Shown piece by piece: positions 15,489 through 25,003 of a stretch of 64,000 nt of DNA. How positions within the stretch are numbered: the stretch's first letter is position 1; every line of letters begins with the position of its first letter. A model generated the notes under the pieces. That model saw nothing but the letters and a program-made list of their open reading frames with translations, did not search any database and was not told where the DNA came from. This DNA is from REEB95 sp035934995 (GTDB lineage: Bacteria > Pseudomonadota > Alphaproteobacteria > ATCC43930 > CGMCC-115725). The position numbers were made by a program, and so were the translations under genes. The stretch covers positions 50,603-114,602 of the forward strand of contig DASYXI010000041.1 of assembly GCA_035934995.1 (NCBI GenBank). Reading direction: 5' to 3'.

Positions 15489-17945
15489 GTGGCGGCGGCG
15501 CCCGCAATCCTGTTGATCACCCAATATTACCGGCCGGAACTCGTCGGCTCCGGCCCCTATTGCGGTGAGCTCGCGGAATGGCTCCAGGCGGCGGGCAGCT
15601 CGGTGACGGTCGTCGCCGGCCTGCCGCACTATCCCGGTCATAGCGTGTTTCCGGCCTATCGCCGCAAACCGCCCCGGCGCGAGACGGTTGCGGGCGTCGA
15701 TGTCGTTCGCCTGCGCCATTGGATTCCCCGCCGCTCGTCGGCGGCGCTGCGTATTCTGGGCGAAGCGCATTTCCTGCTCGTCGGCTGCTGGGCCCTGCTG
15801 ACTGGGCGCATCCCGCGCCAGCCGGTCGTGATTTCGCTCTGCCCCTCCATCCTCACGGTCGTGCTTGGCGCGATCGCACGGCGCGGCGGGCGGCATATCG
15901 CCGTCGTCCACGACATCCAGTCGGGCTTGGCGCGGGGCCTGGGCATGGTCGGGAGTCGCTTGTTGGTTGCAGCGATGCGCTGGTGCGAGCGCATAGCGCT
16001 CAACCATACCGATGTCGTCGTCGTCCTCGATCCGGCGATGCGTGACGAGCTGCGGCTCAACGGTGTCGTCGTGCCGATCGAGGTGATGCCGATCTGGGTC
16101 GACACCGAGCGGCTGCTGCAGGCGCCGCAGCCGCGCCGTGCCGCGCCGGTGTTGCTTTACAGCGGCAATTTCGGCCGCAAGCAGGGGCTGCACCAGCTCA
16201 TCGCGCTGGCCGAACGGTTACAGCACGAGCGACCCGAGCTCACGCTCGTCCTCCGCGGTGACGGCGGCACGCGCGACGCGGTCGCCGCTTCCATTGCCGC
16301 CGCCGGTTTGACCAACGTCCGGCTCGCTGGACTGCTGCCGGCCGAACGGCTGGCCGAAGGTTTGGCCGATGCCGACATCCATCTGGTGCCGCAGGACCCG
16401 GACGCCGCCGTATTCGCCGTGCCGAGCAAGGTCTTCAACATCATGGCGGTCGGCCGACCGTTCGTTGCCACGGCCCGGCCCGGCAGCCCGCTGTGGCGAA
16501 TGATGGAGGCGAGCGGCGCCTTTCTCTGCACACCGCCGAACGACGCGCGCGCGTTTGCCGAGGCAGTTTTACGCCTGGTCGACGATCCGGTGTTCGCCGC
16601 CGAGCTCGGCGACCGTGGTCGACAATTCGTCAACCGGACGTGCGCCAAAGCGCTCGTCCTCGGCCGGTTTGCGGCCCTGGCGCGTACACGCGCCGAACCC
16701 ATCCGGCCGCCGCCGCGCCACGTGCTGATCTTCGAGCCGGATAGCAACGGCCATCCGCACGAATGGCTTTGTCATCTGATCGATTTTGCGCGTCGGGCGC
16801 CGCCTGCACCGCTTGTCTCGTTCGTCGTATCGCCGTCGCTCTATCGCGATCTTGCGGCCCGGCTCGATGCGGCGCCGACGGAGGGCATTCGCATTTTGCC
16901 GTTGTCTCCGGTGGCGGCGCGCTTGTGTACGAACCGCGCCCTGGTCGTCAACGGTTTCGCGCGCTGGTGGTGCATGCGCCGATTCCTCGCGCGCACGGGC
17001 GCCCAGACCGGACAATTCCTGTCACTCGATCTGCTGTCGCTGCCGCTGGCGCTCCGCCTTGGCGCCGGAAGCGGCCGGCGCATCGGCGGTATCCTGTTCC
17101 GGCCGTCGGTGCACTACCGGCTGCTCGGCGCGTATCGCCCATGCCGCCGCGAGCGGCTACGCGACCTGCGCAAGGCGGCGCTCTATCGCCTGATGCTGCC
17201 CAACCGCGCACTCGGCAGCGTGCTCACGCTGGACCCATTCTTCCCGCGCCACGCGGCGCGGTTCTATTGCGCCGGCAGCAAAGTGCGGGCGGTTCCCGAT
17301 CCGGTTTATCCGCTACCGCCGGGCGCCGACGGCGACAATGCCTTGGCCGACTCGTTGCCGCCAGGCCGTGTCGCGTTGCTCTTGTTCGGGCATCTGACCG
17401 AGCGCAAGGGGACGCTGACCCTCCTTGAATCGCTGCGGCTGATTCCCGAACATATCGCGGCGCGCCTAACTGTCATCCTGGCCGGCAAAATCGACTCAAC
17501 GATCGCCAATCGTGTCACGACGCTGCGCCAGCAGCTCGAGATTCTACAACCGGACCTCATGCTCACGCTCGTCGATCGCCACTTGTCGACCGGCGAAATC
17601 GGTGCGTTGGTGGCGCGCGCCGATGTTGTCTTGGCGCCCTACCAGCGCTTCGTCGGCTCGAGTGGCGTGCTGCTGTGGGCGGCGCGGGCCGGCAAGCCGC
17701 TGCTCACCCAGGACTTCGGCCTGATCGGTCCGCTGGTGCGCCGCTATCGGCTGGGCTTGGCGGTCGATTCCGACCGGCAGGAGGCGCTCGCCGCCGGCAT
17801 CGTCCGCATCGTCCAAGAAGGACCAGGTCGCTTCATTGATCCGCAGCAGGCGCATCGCTTCGTCGCCCGCAACACGCCGGAACGTTTCGCCGCCTTGGTC
17901 TTCGGCAGCGCCGCCGAAGCGAGCTCGGTCTCTGCCCGGTCCTAG
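15489..17945 (+). CDS. fused double glycosyltransferase (WcaI-like plus second GT-B)
   Basis: An 818-residue protein from a GTG start four bases after the previous stop. Residues 1-405 are a complete WcaI-like GT4 enzyme (ILLITQYYRPELVGSGPY near the start, LLYSGNFGRKQGLHQL, and VFAVPSKVFNIMAVGRPFVA). Residues 410-818 form a second GT-B-like enzyme starting HVLIFEPDSNGHPHEW, with LLFGHLTERKGTLTLLESL and YQRFVGSSGVLLWAARAGKP as donor-binding elements. Two successive sugar transfers in the repeat-unit assembly are likely. An artificial fusion is unlikely because the frame is continuous with normal codon use. Confidence 0.85.
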   Translation: MAAAPAILLITQYYRPELVGSGPYCGELAEWLQAAGSSVTVVAGLPHYPGHSVFPAYRRKPPRRETVAGVDVVRLRHWIPRRSSAALRILGEAHFLLVGCWALLTGRIPRQPVVISLCPSILTVVLGAIARRGGRHIAVVHDIQSGLARGLGMVGSRLLVAAMRWCERIALNHTDVVVVLDPAMRDELRLNGVVVPIEVMPIWVDTERLLQAPQPRRAAPVLLYSGNFGRKQGLHQLIALAERLQHERPELTLVLRGDGGTRDAVAASIAAAGLTNVRLAGLLPAERLAEGLADADIHLVPQDPDAAVFAVPSKVFNIMAVGRPFVATARPGSPLWRMMEASGAFLCTPPNDARAFAEAVLRLVDDPVFAAELGDRGRQFVNRTCAKALVLGRFAALARTRAEPIRPPPRHVLIFEPDSNGHPHEWLCHLIDFARRAPPAPLVSFVVSPSLYRDLAARLDAAPTEGIRILPLSPVAARLCTNRALVVNGFARWWCMRRFLARTGAQTGQFLSLDLLSLPLALRLGAGSGRRIGGILFRPSVHYRLLGAYRPCRRERLRDLRKAALYRLMLPNRALGSVLTLDPFFPRHAARFYCAGSKVRAVPDPVYPLPPGADGDNALADSLPPGRVALLLFGHLTERKGTLTLLESLRLIPEHIAARLTVILAGKIDSTIANRVTTLRQQLEILQPDLMLTLVDRHLSTGEIGALVARADVVLAPYQRFVGSSGVLLWAARAGKPLLTQDFGLIGPLVRRYRLGLAVDSDRQEALAAGIVRIVQEGPGRFIDPQQAHRFVARNTPERFAALVFGSAAEASSVSARS

Positions 17946-18113
17946 GAAAGTCACAACGACACTCAACAAAATCACACCTCTGGCCGTCGGCGCGCGGCGA
18001 GAATCCATGGCCAACTTCAATAAGACCGCCCTTTGAGCGGCTACTGCGCGTGGCGAGAGCGACCGACGAAGACGAAGAAGACCACGGGGCGAATTTAGTT
18101 TGGAGCGGTGTGT

Positions 18114-19613
18114 ATGCCTGGTGAACCCGAACCGTTGCATCATGATGACGTCTCACGCAGTCCAGTCAGTGATGCGGTAACGAAAACACGCCATGCCGGG
18201 TCACCACCGGTTTCGGTGCGGGTCACCGCTGCCATTGTCGCCGCCGGCGATCTCGCGGTTATTTTTGGTGCGGGGCTGTTCGCACTCTATTGGCTTTCGC
18301 GGCACGTTAACGTCGACGCCCAGCTGTTCCGCATTCTCGCGGTTGTCGGCACGGTTCTGTTCGTCAATCTGGTTCAGGTTTTCGGCGGTTATCGATTCGG
18401 AAATCTGGCACGCGCGCAGATGATGGCGCTGGCGCAAGCGCTGGTTGCTTGGCTGGCGACGATCGGCGCGCTTTTTGTCGCTTTGCGGATGAGCGGTCTC
18501 AACACGTTCGCCACGCACGTCTGGCTGCTGTTGTGGCTCATCGTCGGCTCAGCCGGTTTGGCGGCAGTCCGGACAGCGTTCTCGGGACGAGTCCGAATCT
18601 GGCAGCGAGCCGGACGGATGCGTCGCCGAGTCGCGGTCGTCGGCGTCGGCCGGCTTGCCGAGCGGTTGCTGCATCACTGCGCAGCCGTTGCTGACCCCGA
18701 AATCGAGATCGTTGGCGTCTATCGCGATCGACGTGACGCACATGCGGCGGCGCATTGCGGCGGCCACACGGTCGCCGGCGACATCGATCGGCTGATCACC
18801 GAGATTCGCGACGGCGGAATCGACATGGTGATCGTGGCGATGCCGACCGCGGCAGATGTCCGATTGGCCGAAACCATGAGCAAATTGCGCCTGGTGCCGG
18901 TCGACGTGCGTCTGTGCTCGGAATCGTTCGCGTTCGACGTCGGTCCTTGCCAGGTCAGCCAGATCGACGGCCTGACGATGTTCAACGTCATCGACAGGCC
19001 GGTGACCGAATGGAAATGGATCGCCAAGGTGACCGAAGATCGCGTCCTGGCGGCTTTGATCTTGCTATTGATCGCACCGTTACTGGCGCTGATCGCGGTC
19101 GCGATCAAGCTCGACAGTGCCGGCCCGGTGTTCTTCCGGCAGAAGCGCTATGGGTTCAATCGTGAACTCATCGAAGTGCTGAAATTCCGCACGATGTATC
19201 ACCATGCGCGTGATCCGAACGCCGAGAAGCTGACGACGCGCAACGATCCGCGCGTGACGCCCATCGGTTCGTTTCTCCGGCGGACGACGCTCGACGAATT
19301 GCCGCAGTTCATCAACGTGCTGCGCGGCGAGATGTCGATCGTCGGACCGCGGCCGCATGCGATCTCCGCCAAAGCCGGCGGCGTGCTGTACCACGACGCA
19401 GTGCGTTACTACGACGCGCGACATCGGATGAAACCGGGCATCACGGGCTGGGCGCAAATCAACGGATGGCGCGGCGAAACCCAGACCGTCGAGCAGATCC
19501 AGCGGCGCGTCGAATACGACCTCTATTACATCGAGCACTGGTCGATCCTGCTCGACCTCAAGATCATCCTCCGTACCATCATGGTGGGGTTCACCGATGC
19601 ACGTGCGTATTGA
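18114..19613 (+). CDS. undecaprenyl-phosphate hexose-1-phosphate transferase (WcaJ-type)
   Basis: A 499-residue initiating enzyme that moves sugar 1-phosphate from a UDP-sugar to undecaprenyl phosphate. Four membrane helices lie at about 40-150, a nucleotide-binding-like domain at about 165-280, and a membrane hairpin at about 305-330. The catalytic domain has GPVFFRQKRYGFNRELIEVL, then KFRTM, LRRTTLDELPQFINVLRGEM and SIVGPRPHA. The ATG at 18114 is chosen because GGAG lies 8 bases before it; a GTG at 18108 would sit too close to that site. Confidence 0.93.
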   Translation: MPGEPEPLHHDDVSRSPVSDAVTKTRHAGSPPVSVRVTAAIVAAGDLAVIFGAGLFALYWLSRHVNVDAQLFRILAVVGTVLFVNLVQVFGGYRFGNLARAQMMALAQALVAWLATIGALFVALRMSGLNTFATHVWLLLWLIVGSAGLAAVRTAFSGRVRIWQRAGRMRRRVAVVGVGRLAERLLHHCAAVADPEIEIVGVYRDRRDAHAAAHCGGHTVAGDIDRLITEIRDGGIDMVIVAMPTAADVRLAETMSKLRLVPVDVRLCSESFAFDVGPCQVSQIDGLTMFNVIDRPVTEWKWIAKVTEDRVLAALILLLIAPLLALIAVAIKLDSAGPVFFRQKRYGFNRELIEVLKFRTMYHHARDPNAEKLTTRNDPRVTPIGSFLRRTTLDELPQFINVLRGEMSIVGPRPHAISAKAGGVLYHDAVRYYDARHRMKPGITGWAQINGWRGETQTVEQIQRRVEYDLYYIEHWSILLDLKIILRTIMVGFTDARAY

Positions 19614-19631
19614 CGGCAATTCGGCGGGTCC

Positions 19632-20819
19632 ATGCGGTGTCTCTGGCTAACGCTGGCAGATCCGACGCCGGCACATAACGGCCAATATCTCTATTCCGGA
19701 GGACTGATCGACTCCGTTGCCGAAGCGGGCGCCGAAGTCATCGTCGTCGGCCTCGCGCGTGCGGGGTCGGGACGCCATGACGGCGCGCGTGACGGCCGCG
19801 TGCTCTGGCGTCTTGCCAATGACGAGCCGCTTTCTCACCGCGCGAGTCTGGTTTCGCCGCTGCCTAATATGGCCAAGCGGTGCACCACGCCGACGATGCG
19901 CCGTCTGCTCGACGAGGTGCTGGCCAACAGTACGTTCGATATTGTGGTGTTCGATGGCATTTCGGCCGGGTGGGCCCTGCGGCGCGTGCTGAAACGGTGG
20001 TCGCGCAGCGCCGACCGGCCAAAGATCGTTTACGTTTCGCACAACCACGAAAGCAGCTTGCGGCAGGGGTTGGCGGAAAATCACCCGCGCTTTCTCAAGC
20101 GGCAGGGTTTGAAGTTCGATGCACGCAAAGTCTCCCGGCTCGAGCATGCGCTGGTGGCCGAATCAGACCTAATCACGGCCATCACGCCCGAAGACGGTGC
20201 GCTCTATGGCCGCGAATGGCCGCATAAGCTGATCGAGGTGCTGACGCCCGGCTATCGCGGCCGGGCGCTTCCTGAGCGCCGAATCACGCCCGATCTGCCG
20301 CGTCGCGCCGTGGTCGTCGGTAGCTTCGACTGGATTGCCAAGCGGCTCAACATCGCGGAATTCATCCAGGTCGCCGACCCGATTTTCGCGGCGCACGGCG
20401 TCGAGCTCGAGATCGTCGGCAGCGGCGATCCGGCGTTTTTCGACCAAATCCGGAAATCGCTGGTCGCCACGCACTTCACCGGAACGGTCGATCGGATCGA
20501 CCGTTACATGGAGTCCGCGCGGATCGCCATCGTGCCCGAGCGCAGCGGCGGCGGCTTCAAGCTGAAGGTGCTGGAATACATCTTCAACCGGACGCCGATC
20601 TTTGCCCTTGAGGGTTCGGTCGCCGGCGTGCCGCTGGAGCACAACGATAGCATCCAGCTCTATCCGGACCAGCAGGCGCTTGCGCTCGGCGTTTGGCGCG
20701 CGATTGACGATTTGGGACGCCTCAACCGTTTGCAGAACAGGGCTTTTGAACGATGTCGCGACTCCTTCGACTGGCCGAGCCGCGGCCGGCATTTCCTGGC
20801 GGCGGTGTCGGCCCTGTGA
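19632..20819 (+). CDS. GT4-type glycosyltransferase
   Basis: A 395-residue GT-B enzyme of the exopolysaccharide operon. It starts MRCLWLTLADPTPAHNGQYL, with YVSHNHESSLRQG and VSRLEHALVAESDLITAITPEDG in the N-terminal half. The donor half has FHP-like VVGSFDWIAKRLNIAEFI, then AIVPERSGGGFKLKVLEYIFNRTPIFA. It lacks the full E-x7-E of classic GT4 but keeps the K-x-x-E at the same place. It adds one sugar of the repeat unit. The gene overlaps the next one at GTGA. Confidence 0.85.
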   Translation: MRCLWLTLADPTPAHNGQYLYSGGLIDSVAEAGAEVIVVGLARAGSGRHDGARDGRVLWRLANDEPLSHRASLVSPLPNMAKRCTTPTMRRLLDEVLANSTFDIVVFDGISAGWALRRVLKRWSRSADRPKIVYVSHNHESSLRQGLAENHPRFLKRQGLKFDARKVSRLEHALVAESDLITAITPEDGALYGREWPHKLIEVLTPGYRGRALPERRITPDLPRRAVVVGSFDWIAKRLNIAEFIQVADPIFAAHGVELEIVGSGDPAFFDQIRKSLVATHFTGTVDRIDRYMESARIAIVPERSGGGFKLKVLEYIFNRTPIFALEGSVAGVPLEHNDSIQLYPDQQALALGVWRAIDDLGRLNRLQNRAFERCRDSFDWPSRGRHFLAAVSAL

Positions 20820-22201
20820 TCGCCGGCCGGCTCGGGCCGGCCGATTCGCGTCTCGGGATCGCCGACATGTTGCTCCTGATCATCTTCATGATCGGGATCT
20901 ATACCGGCTACACTATCCAGATCAGCACGCGGATTCCGTTTCCGTCGGCGCCGTCCGGTATTGCCGGCCTGTTTCTGTTGTGGCGCCGCCGTAACGACAT
21001 CCAGCCGGCGCAACTTGGCGCCCTGCTTTTCGTCATTTTGCTCTACGTCGGCTCGATCCTTTCGGCAACCGACATCGCCCATCTCGGCAAGCGGTTTACC
21101 GGGCTGATTCAGGTCACTTATTCGCTGATCATCGGCTATGCGCTGTTTCTCACCGTCCTGCGCGCCGACCGGAACCAGATCGCGCATCTGTTTCTCGGCT
21201 TCTGCCTCGTCATCCTGATCGGCTGCTTGCTGGAGGATTACACCAGCCTGCGGTCGGTGAGCGACGCGTTCCGCCACGCGGTCTATAAGGCGGTCGATGT
21301 CTACGACGCCGATCTGCGCGACCAGATTCTGTATGGTCGCATCCGGCCCAAGCTTTTCACCAGCGAACCATCGGCGGTCACCTTCGCCTACACGCTGTTC
21401 ACCTTCGCCTGGCTGATGACGACACGAACGCGCTTTGCACCGCTTAAGTATCTGATTCTGATGTCATTAGGCATCGTCGTCATGCCCGGTCCGACGTTGC
21501 TGCTGATGATTCCGCTGCTGGTTCCTTATCAGCTTTTGCGCGCTCGATCGTGGTCGCCGGCGTTCGTTCGTATGATCTTGGTCTTGGTCTTCGCGGCTGT
21601 CGCACTCTTCGCATTCTATATTCTCGGCCATTCAGTTTTCTCGGCACGCATGCGCGACATCGCCCAAGGCCAAGACGCCAGCTTCTTCTATCGCGTCACC
21701 GGTCCGGCGCTGGTCGCGCGCAATGTCATGTTGCATTACCCCTTCGCCGGCGCCGGTCTGACGGGTGAGACGTTCATCGCCAACGAGGTCGCCAACGTTT
21801 ACATGCGCTCGGCGGCGTTTTCCTCGGCATGGGACATTTCCGACACCGCCAGCGTGCTGACCAACTATTTTTGGCTGCACTGGATCTATCTTGGGTTCGT
21901 CTGGGGCGTGATCGTCCTGCTCGGACTCACCCTGTGGCTCAAAATGTTGCGCGTGCCCAGCGTGCCGTTCTGTTGGATGGTGTGGGCGGTGCTTGGGCAG
22001 GCGTCGGGCGCCTATGTCGGGCCGAAAACCTGGACGGTTCTGCTGCTGAGCGGCGCATGCGCGATCCTTGCCGATCGCGACTGGGTGCGCGCGGCGCTGG
22101 TCCCGAGGTTTCCCTATCCGCGTCCCTACCTACGATCGGACAAACGCCGGCGACGGGCGCCGTTGCTGCCGCAACCGCAATGGCGCCACCATGGAGCCTG
22201 A
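20816..22201 (+). CDS. O-antigen-ligase/Wzy-like polymerase
   Basis: A 461-residue membrane protein with about ten to eleven hydrophobic helices spread over the whole length and a larger periplasmic loop (about 285-350) rich in charged and aromatic residues, the Wzy/WaaL layout. It should polymerise lipid-linked repeat units in the periplasm. The GTG start at 20816 overlaps the previous stop (GTGA). An ATG at 20753 in the same frame would add 21 residues overlapping the glycosyltransferase. Sequence conservation in this family is low, so the call rests on topology and context. Confidence 0.78.
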   Translation: MIAGRLGPADSRLGIADMLLLIIFMIGIYTGYTIQISTRIPFPSAPSGIAGLFLLWRRRNDIQPAQLGALLFVILLYVGSILSATDIAHLGKRFTGLIQVTYSLIIGYALFLTVLRADRNQIAHLFLGFCLVILIGCLLEDYTSLRSVSDAFRHAVYKAVDVYDADLRDQILYGRIRPKLFTSEPSAVTFAYTLFTFAWLMTTRTRFAPLKYLILMSLGIVVMPGPTLLLMIPLLVPYQLLRARSWSPAFVRMILVLVFAAVALFAFYILGHSVFSARMRDIAQGQDASFFYRVTGPALVARNVMLHYPFAGAGLTGETFIANEVANVYMRSAAFSSAWDISDTASVLTNYFWLHWIYLGFVWGVIVLLGLTLWLKMLRVPSVPFCWMVWAVLGQASGAYVGPKTWTVLLLSGACAILADRDWVRAALVPRFPYPRPYLRSDKRRRRAPLLPQPQWRHHGA

Positions 22202-22202
22202 G

Positions 22203-23447
22203 ATGGAATTCGGCCGCCGCGCCTTGCTCGGAACCGGCGCGGCATTGGGGCTTGCCGCGGCAACGCACCCGGCCGCGGCCGCGCCGCCCAGCCGGGTGCT
22301 GAATGCGGCCGATTTCGGTGCCGTCGGCGACGGCCGCGCCGACGATACGGCCGCTCTGCAAAAGGCGCTCGACCGCACGTTCGCCGCTGGCGGCACGGTA
22401 TTGATGCTGCCGCCCGGCACCTATCGCGTGACGCGCACGCTCCGCATCGCCTTCGATCCGGGCAGCACCGGCAATCTCGGCCGGCGGAGCGGCATCATCG
22501 GCCATGGCGCGCGCCTCGATTCCGAGATTGCCGACGGCGGCAACGTACTCGAGCTGTTGTGCCGCGCCACCGTCCGTTTCCTGGTGATCGAGGGTCTCGA
22601 CATTCTCGGCAAGGGCCGCGAGCGCCACGGCATATACGTCGAATGCGACGGCGGCGGCGTTTATTTCTACAATTTCTGTTTGCGCGACGTGAACGTGCAG
22701 GGCTGCGGTGGCGACGGCGTGCGGTTGGTTGGCAACGTGTTCGAAGGTCAGATCGTCAATACCTATCTCCGCAGCAACAAAGGCTGCGGTGCGACGTTCG
22801 CGCACGGCACTCATGGCGGCATTCTCTCGGCCCTGCATGTGTTTGGTTGCGTCTTCGGTCAGAACGGCGAGCACGGCGTGGCGTTGGCCCGCAACTGTTA
22901 TGATGTCGCCTTCCACGGCTGCTACTTTCTGCTCAACAACCAATTCGGCCTGCTCGCCGGCAATGGTTGCACGCTGTTGTCGAATTGCGGCTTTGAAAAC
23001 AATCACGCCGCCGCCGCGGATTTCGCCGGGGGCGGTTACGGCATCCGTCTCAACAATTTCGGTACGCTGGTCGGTTGCACGGCTTATTCGGTGTTTCATC
23101 AAACCGGCTTGATTCAGGCGTTCGTTGCCGGTCGGCTGAATATGATGGGTTGCACCGGCAGCGGCGGCAGCAAAGCGGCGGGCGCCGGGCTGGCGCGGAT
23201 CGGCGGCTCGCAAGCCGGTCGTGCGACGCTGATCGGTTGCGCGGGCGCCGTGCAGTACGACAACAACTTCGACGCGCTTGAGGTCGGCGGTCCCGACGGC
23301 GGTGTGCGCTTCGGCGCACATTGGCAAAGCCGCAATCTGCCGCAGCTTGGCGACTATCGCCTTTGGGTCGATCGCAATGGCCGGCTGCGCATCAAGAACG
23401 GCGCGCCCAAAGACGACGATGATGGTGCACCGGTTGGTGCCGCTTAG
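22203..23447 (+). CDS. Tat-exported pectate-lyase-3-type beta-helix protein
   Basis: A 414-residue protein with a twin-arginine-like signal (MEFGRRALLGTGAALGLAAA) and a Pectate_lyase_3 entry motif NAADFGAVGDGRADDTAALQKAL (about 30-52), followed by repeated short strands rich in G, C and N (about 130-330), as in a right-handed beta helix. GGAG lies 6 bases before this ATG; an ATG at 22191 is also possible. In a polysaccharide operon it probably trims, cleaves or binds the polymer in the periplasm or outside. Catalytic residues are not assignable by eye. Confidence 0.8.
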   Translation: MEFGRRALLGTGAALGLAAATHPAAAAPPSRVLNAADFGAVGDGRADDTAALQKALDRTFAAGGTVLMLPPGTYRVTRTLRIAFDPGSTGNLGRRSGIIGHGARLDSEIADGGNVLELLCRATVRFLVIEGLDILGKGRERHGIYVECDGGGVYFYNFCLRDVNVQGCGGDGVRLVGNVFEGQIVNTYLRSNKGCGATFAHGTHGGILSALHVFGCVFGQNGEHGVALARNCYDVAFHGCYFLLNNQFGLLAGNGCTLLSNCGFENNHAAAADFAGGGYGIRLNNFGTLVGCTAYSVFHQTGLIQAFVAGRLNMMGCTGSGGSKAAGAGLARIGGSQAGRATLIGCAGAVQYDNNFDALEVGGPDGGVRFGAHWQSRNLPQLGDYRLWVDRNGRLRIKNGAPKDDDDGAPVGAA

Positions 23448-25003
23448 GTTTTGAGCGCCGGCTGCTGTCGGCGCAACTCGTGCACCAAGCGGCCCAAGCC
23501 ATGCAATGCGCGGCGCGAGCGCGGCAGGATCGCATAAATCGCAGCGGCCGCGGCCGCGGCAGCCAGGATCGCCAGCAGCGCACCCGGCAAGGCTGGGGTG
23601 GTGGCCCGCAGGACAAACCGGCGTAGCGCCACGACCGCGGCGCCGGTCGCCAGCGCGGCCGTTAGCGCGGGCACCAGCGCTGCCGACAAATCGCCGAGGC
23701 GCACCGGACCGTGTCGCGTCGCCAGCCACAGCCCGATCGGCAAGCGCAGGCCGAGGCCGACGATCGCCAGCGCCCCCGCCACGGCAACTGCGCCGGCGTG
23801 CAATCCGGCCGCGACCGCCAGTACGCAAAGTGCCAGATCCACCAACCCGGCGCGCACCATCTCGTATGGCCGGTTCTGGCTGAGATAGAGCAGGCCCGCA
23901 GTCTGTATCAGCGGCAGGAACGCCGCCGAGGCCGCGAACCAGGCGACCAACGGCGCCGCGGCGGACCAGCGCACACCGAACAGGATCCGAACGGCCCAAT
24001 CGGCGGTCGCAGCCAGCAACGCCGCACTGGGCAGCACGACCATGGCCAAGTTTTCGAACAGCTCGTTAAACGCGCGGCGATAGCGCGCGTCTTGATGCGC
24101 AATGCGGCTCAGCGTCGGCAAGCCGACGGCGTATACCGGTACCGCCAGATTGTTGACCGGCGTCAACAGAAGTTTCGACGCGCGCTCGTAAAGGCCGAGC
24201 ACGTCGGCGCCCCAGGCCCAGCCGATCAGGATCTGGTCGATGCTGCGGCTGACCGCTGCCGTTATGTTGACGCCGGTTACCGACAGGCCGAAGGCGAAGA
24301 GTTCGCGCACGCCAGCCGCGCGCCGCGGCCACGCGGGCCGCCAGCGGCACAGCGACCAGCTGCCGATCAATGCGACCGCGGGTACGACCAGGCGTTGGAC
24401 CACGAGGGCCCAATAACCGGCACCCGACGACGCCAGGAGAACGGCAGCGATCAAGCCGGCGAGGTCGCCGCCGATATCGACGCAGATCGTTGCCGTGAAG
24501 CGCATCTGGCGGCGCAAGAGCGCCCAGTGCTGCACCGTCAGGCCACTCATCAGGAAACTCAGCGCCAGCCAGCGCGTCACCGACGTCACTTCCGGCCGGT
24601 GATAAAAATCGGCAATCAGGGGCGCCGCGAGGAAAAGCACAACCGCGATCGACGCGCCGGCGGCGGCGTTGATCCAGAACAGCGCCGATACCTGGGCATG
24701 GGTGACGCCGGTCTCGCGGATCGTCGCCGCAGACAGGCCGAGCTCCTTGACGAATTCCAGCACCGCCGACAGCGCGGCGACCATGGCGATGAGACCGAAA
24801 GCGCCCGGCGGCAGCATCCGGACCAGGACGACGACGGTGGCAAGCTGCAAGATCACCTTGCCCGCCTGTGCACCGAAGGTGACGGCGCCGCCGCGCACTG
24901 ACCGGCCGCGCAGGTCGGTCAACAGATGGTCGGTGGCGAGCGCCTTGGCGGCGTCAGACGGCTTCAAGCTGTTGCCTGCGCACCGATCGACGGTGCTCGG
25001 CAT
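23444..25003 (-). CDS. Wzx-type oligosaccharide flippase (first copy)
   Basis: A 519-residue polytopic protein of the MATE/Wzx group (polysaccharide_synt family), about twelve to fourteen helices. It has the segments GRSVRGGAVTFGAQAGKV, GAFGLIAMVAALSAVLEFVK, and a DQILIGWAWGADVLGLYERA signature. It flips lipid-linked repeat units across the inner membrane. The ATG at 25003 overlaps the end of fcl by 50 bases, and no closer ATG exists. Its stop overlaps the stop of the convergent beta-helix gene. A paralogue lies at 33497. Confidence 0.88.
   Translation of the reverse strand: MPSTVDRCAGNSLKPSDAAKALATDHLLTDLRGRSVRGGAVTFGAQAGKVILQLATVVVLVRMLPPGAFGLIAMVAALSAVLEFVKELGLSAATIRETGVTHAQVSALFWINAAAGASIAVVLFLAAPLIADFYHRPEVTSVTRWLALSFLMSGLTVQHWALLRRQMRFTATICVDIGGDLAGLIAAVLLASSGAGYWALVVQRLVVPAVALIGSWSLCRWRPAWPRRAAGVRELFAFGLSVTGVNITAAVSRSIDQILIGWAWGADVLGLYERASKLLLTPVNNLAVPVYAVGLPTLSRIAHQDARYRRAFNELFENLAMVVLPSAALLAATADWAVRILFGVRWSAAAPLVAWFAASAAFLPLIQTAGLLYLSQNRPYEMVRAGLVDLALCVLAVAAGLHAGAVAVAGALAIVGLGLRLPIGLWLATRHGPVRLGDLSAALVPALTAALATGAAVVALRRFVLRATTPALPGALLAILAAAAAAAAIYAILPRSRRALHGLGRLVHELRRQQPALKT

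Noticed and set aside
21939..23999. A 686-codon minus-strand frame across the polymerase, beta-helix and flippase genes
   Set aside because: It crosses three well-supported genes and its composition is that of a reversed GC-rich frame.
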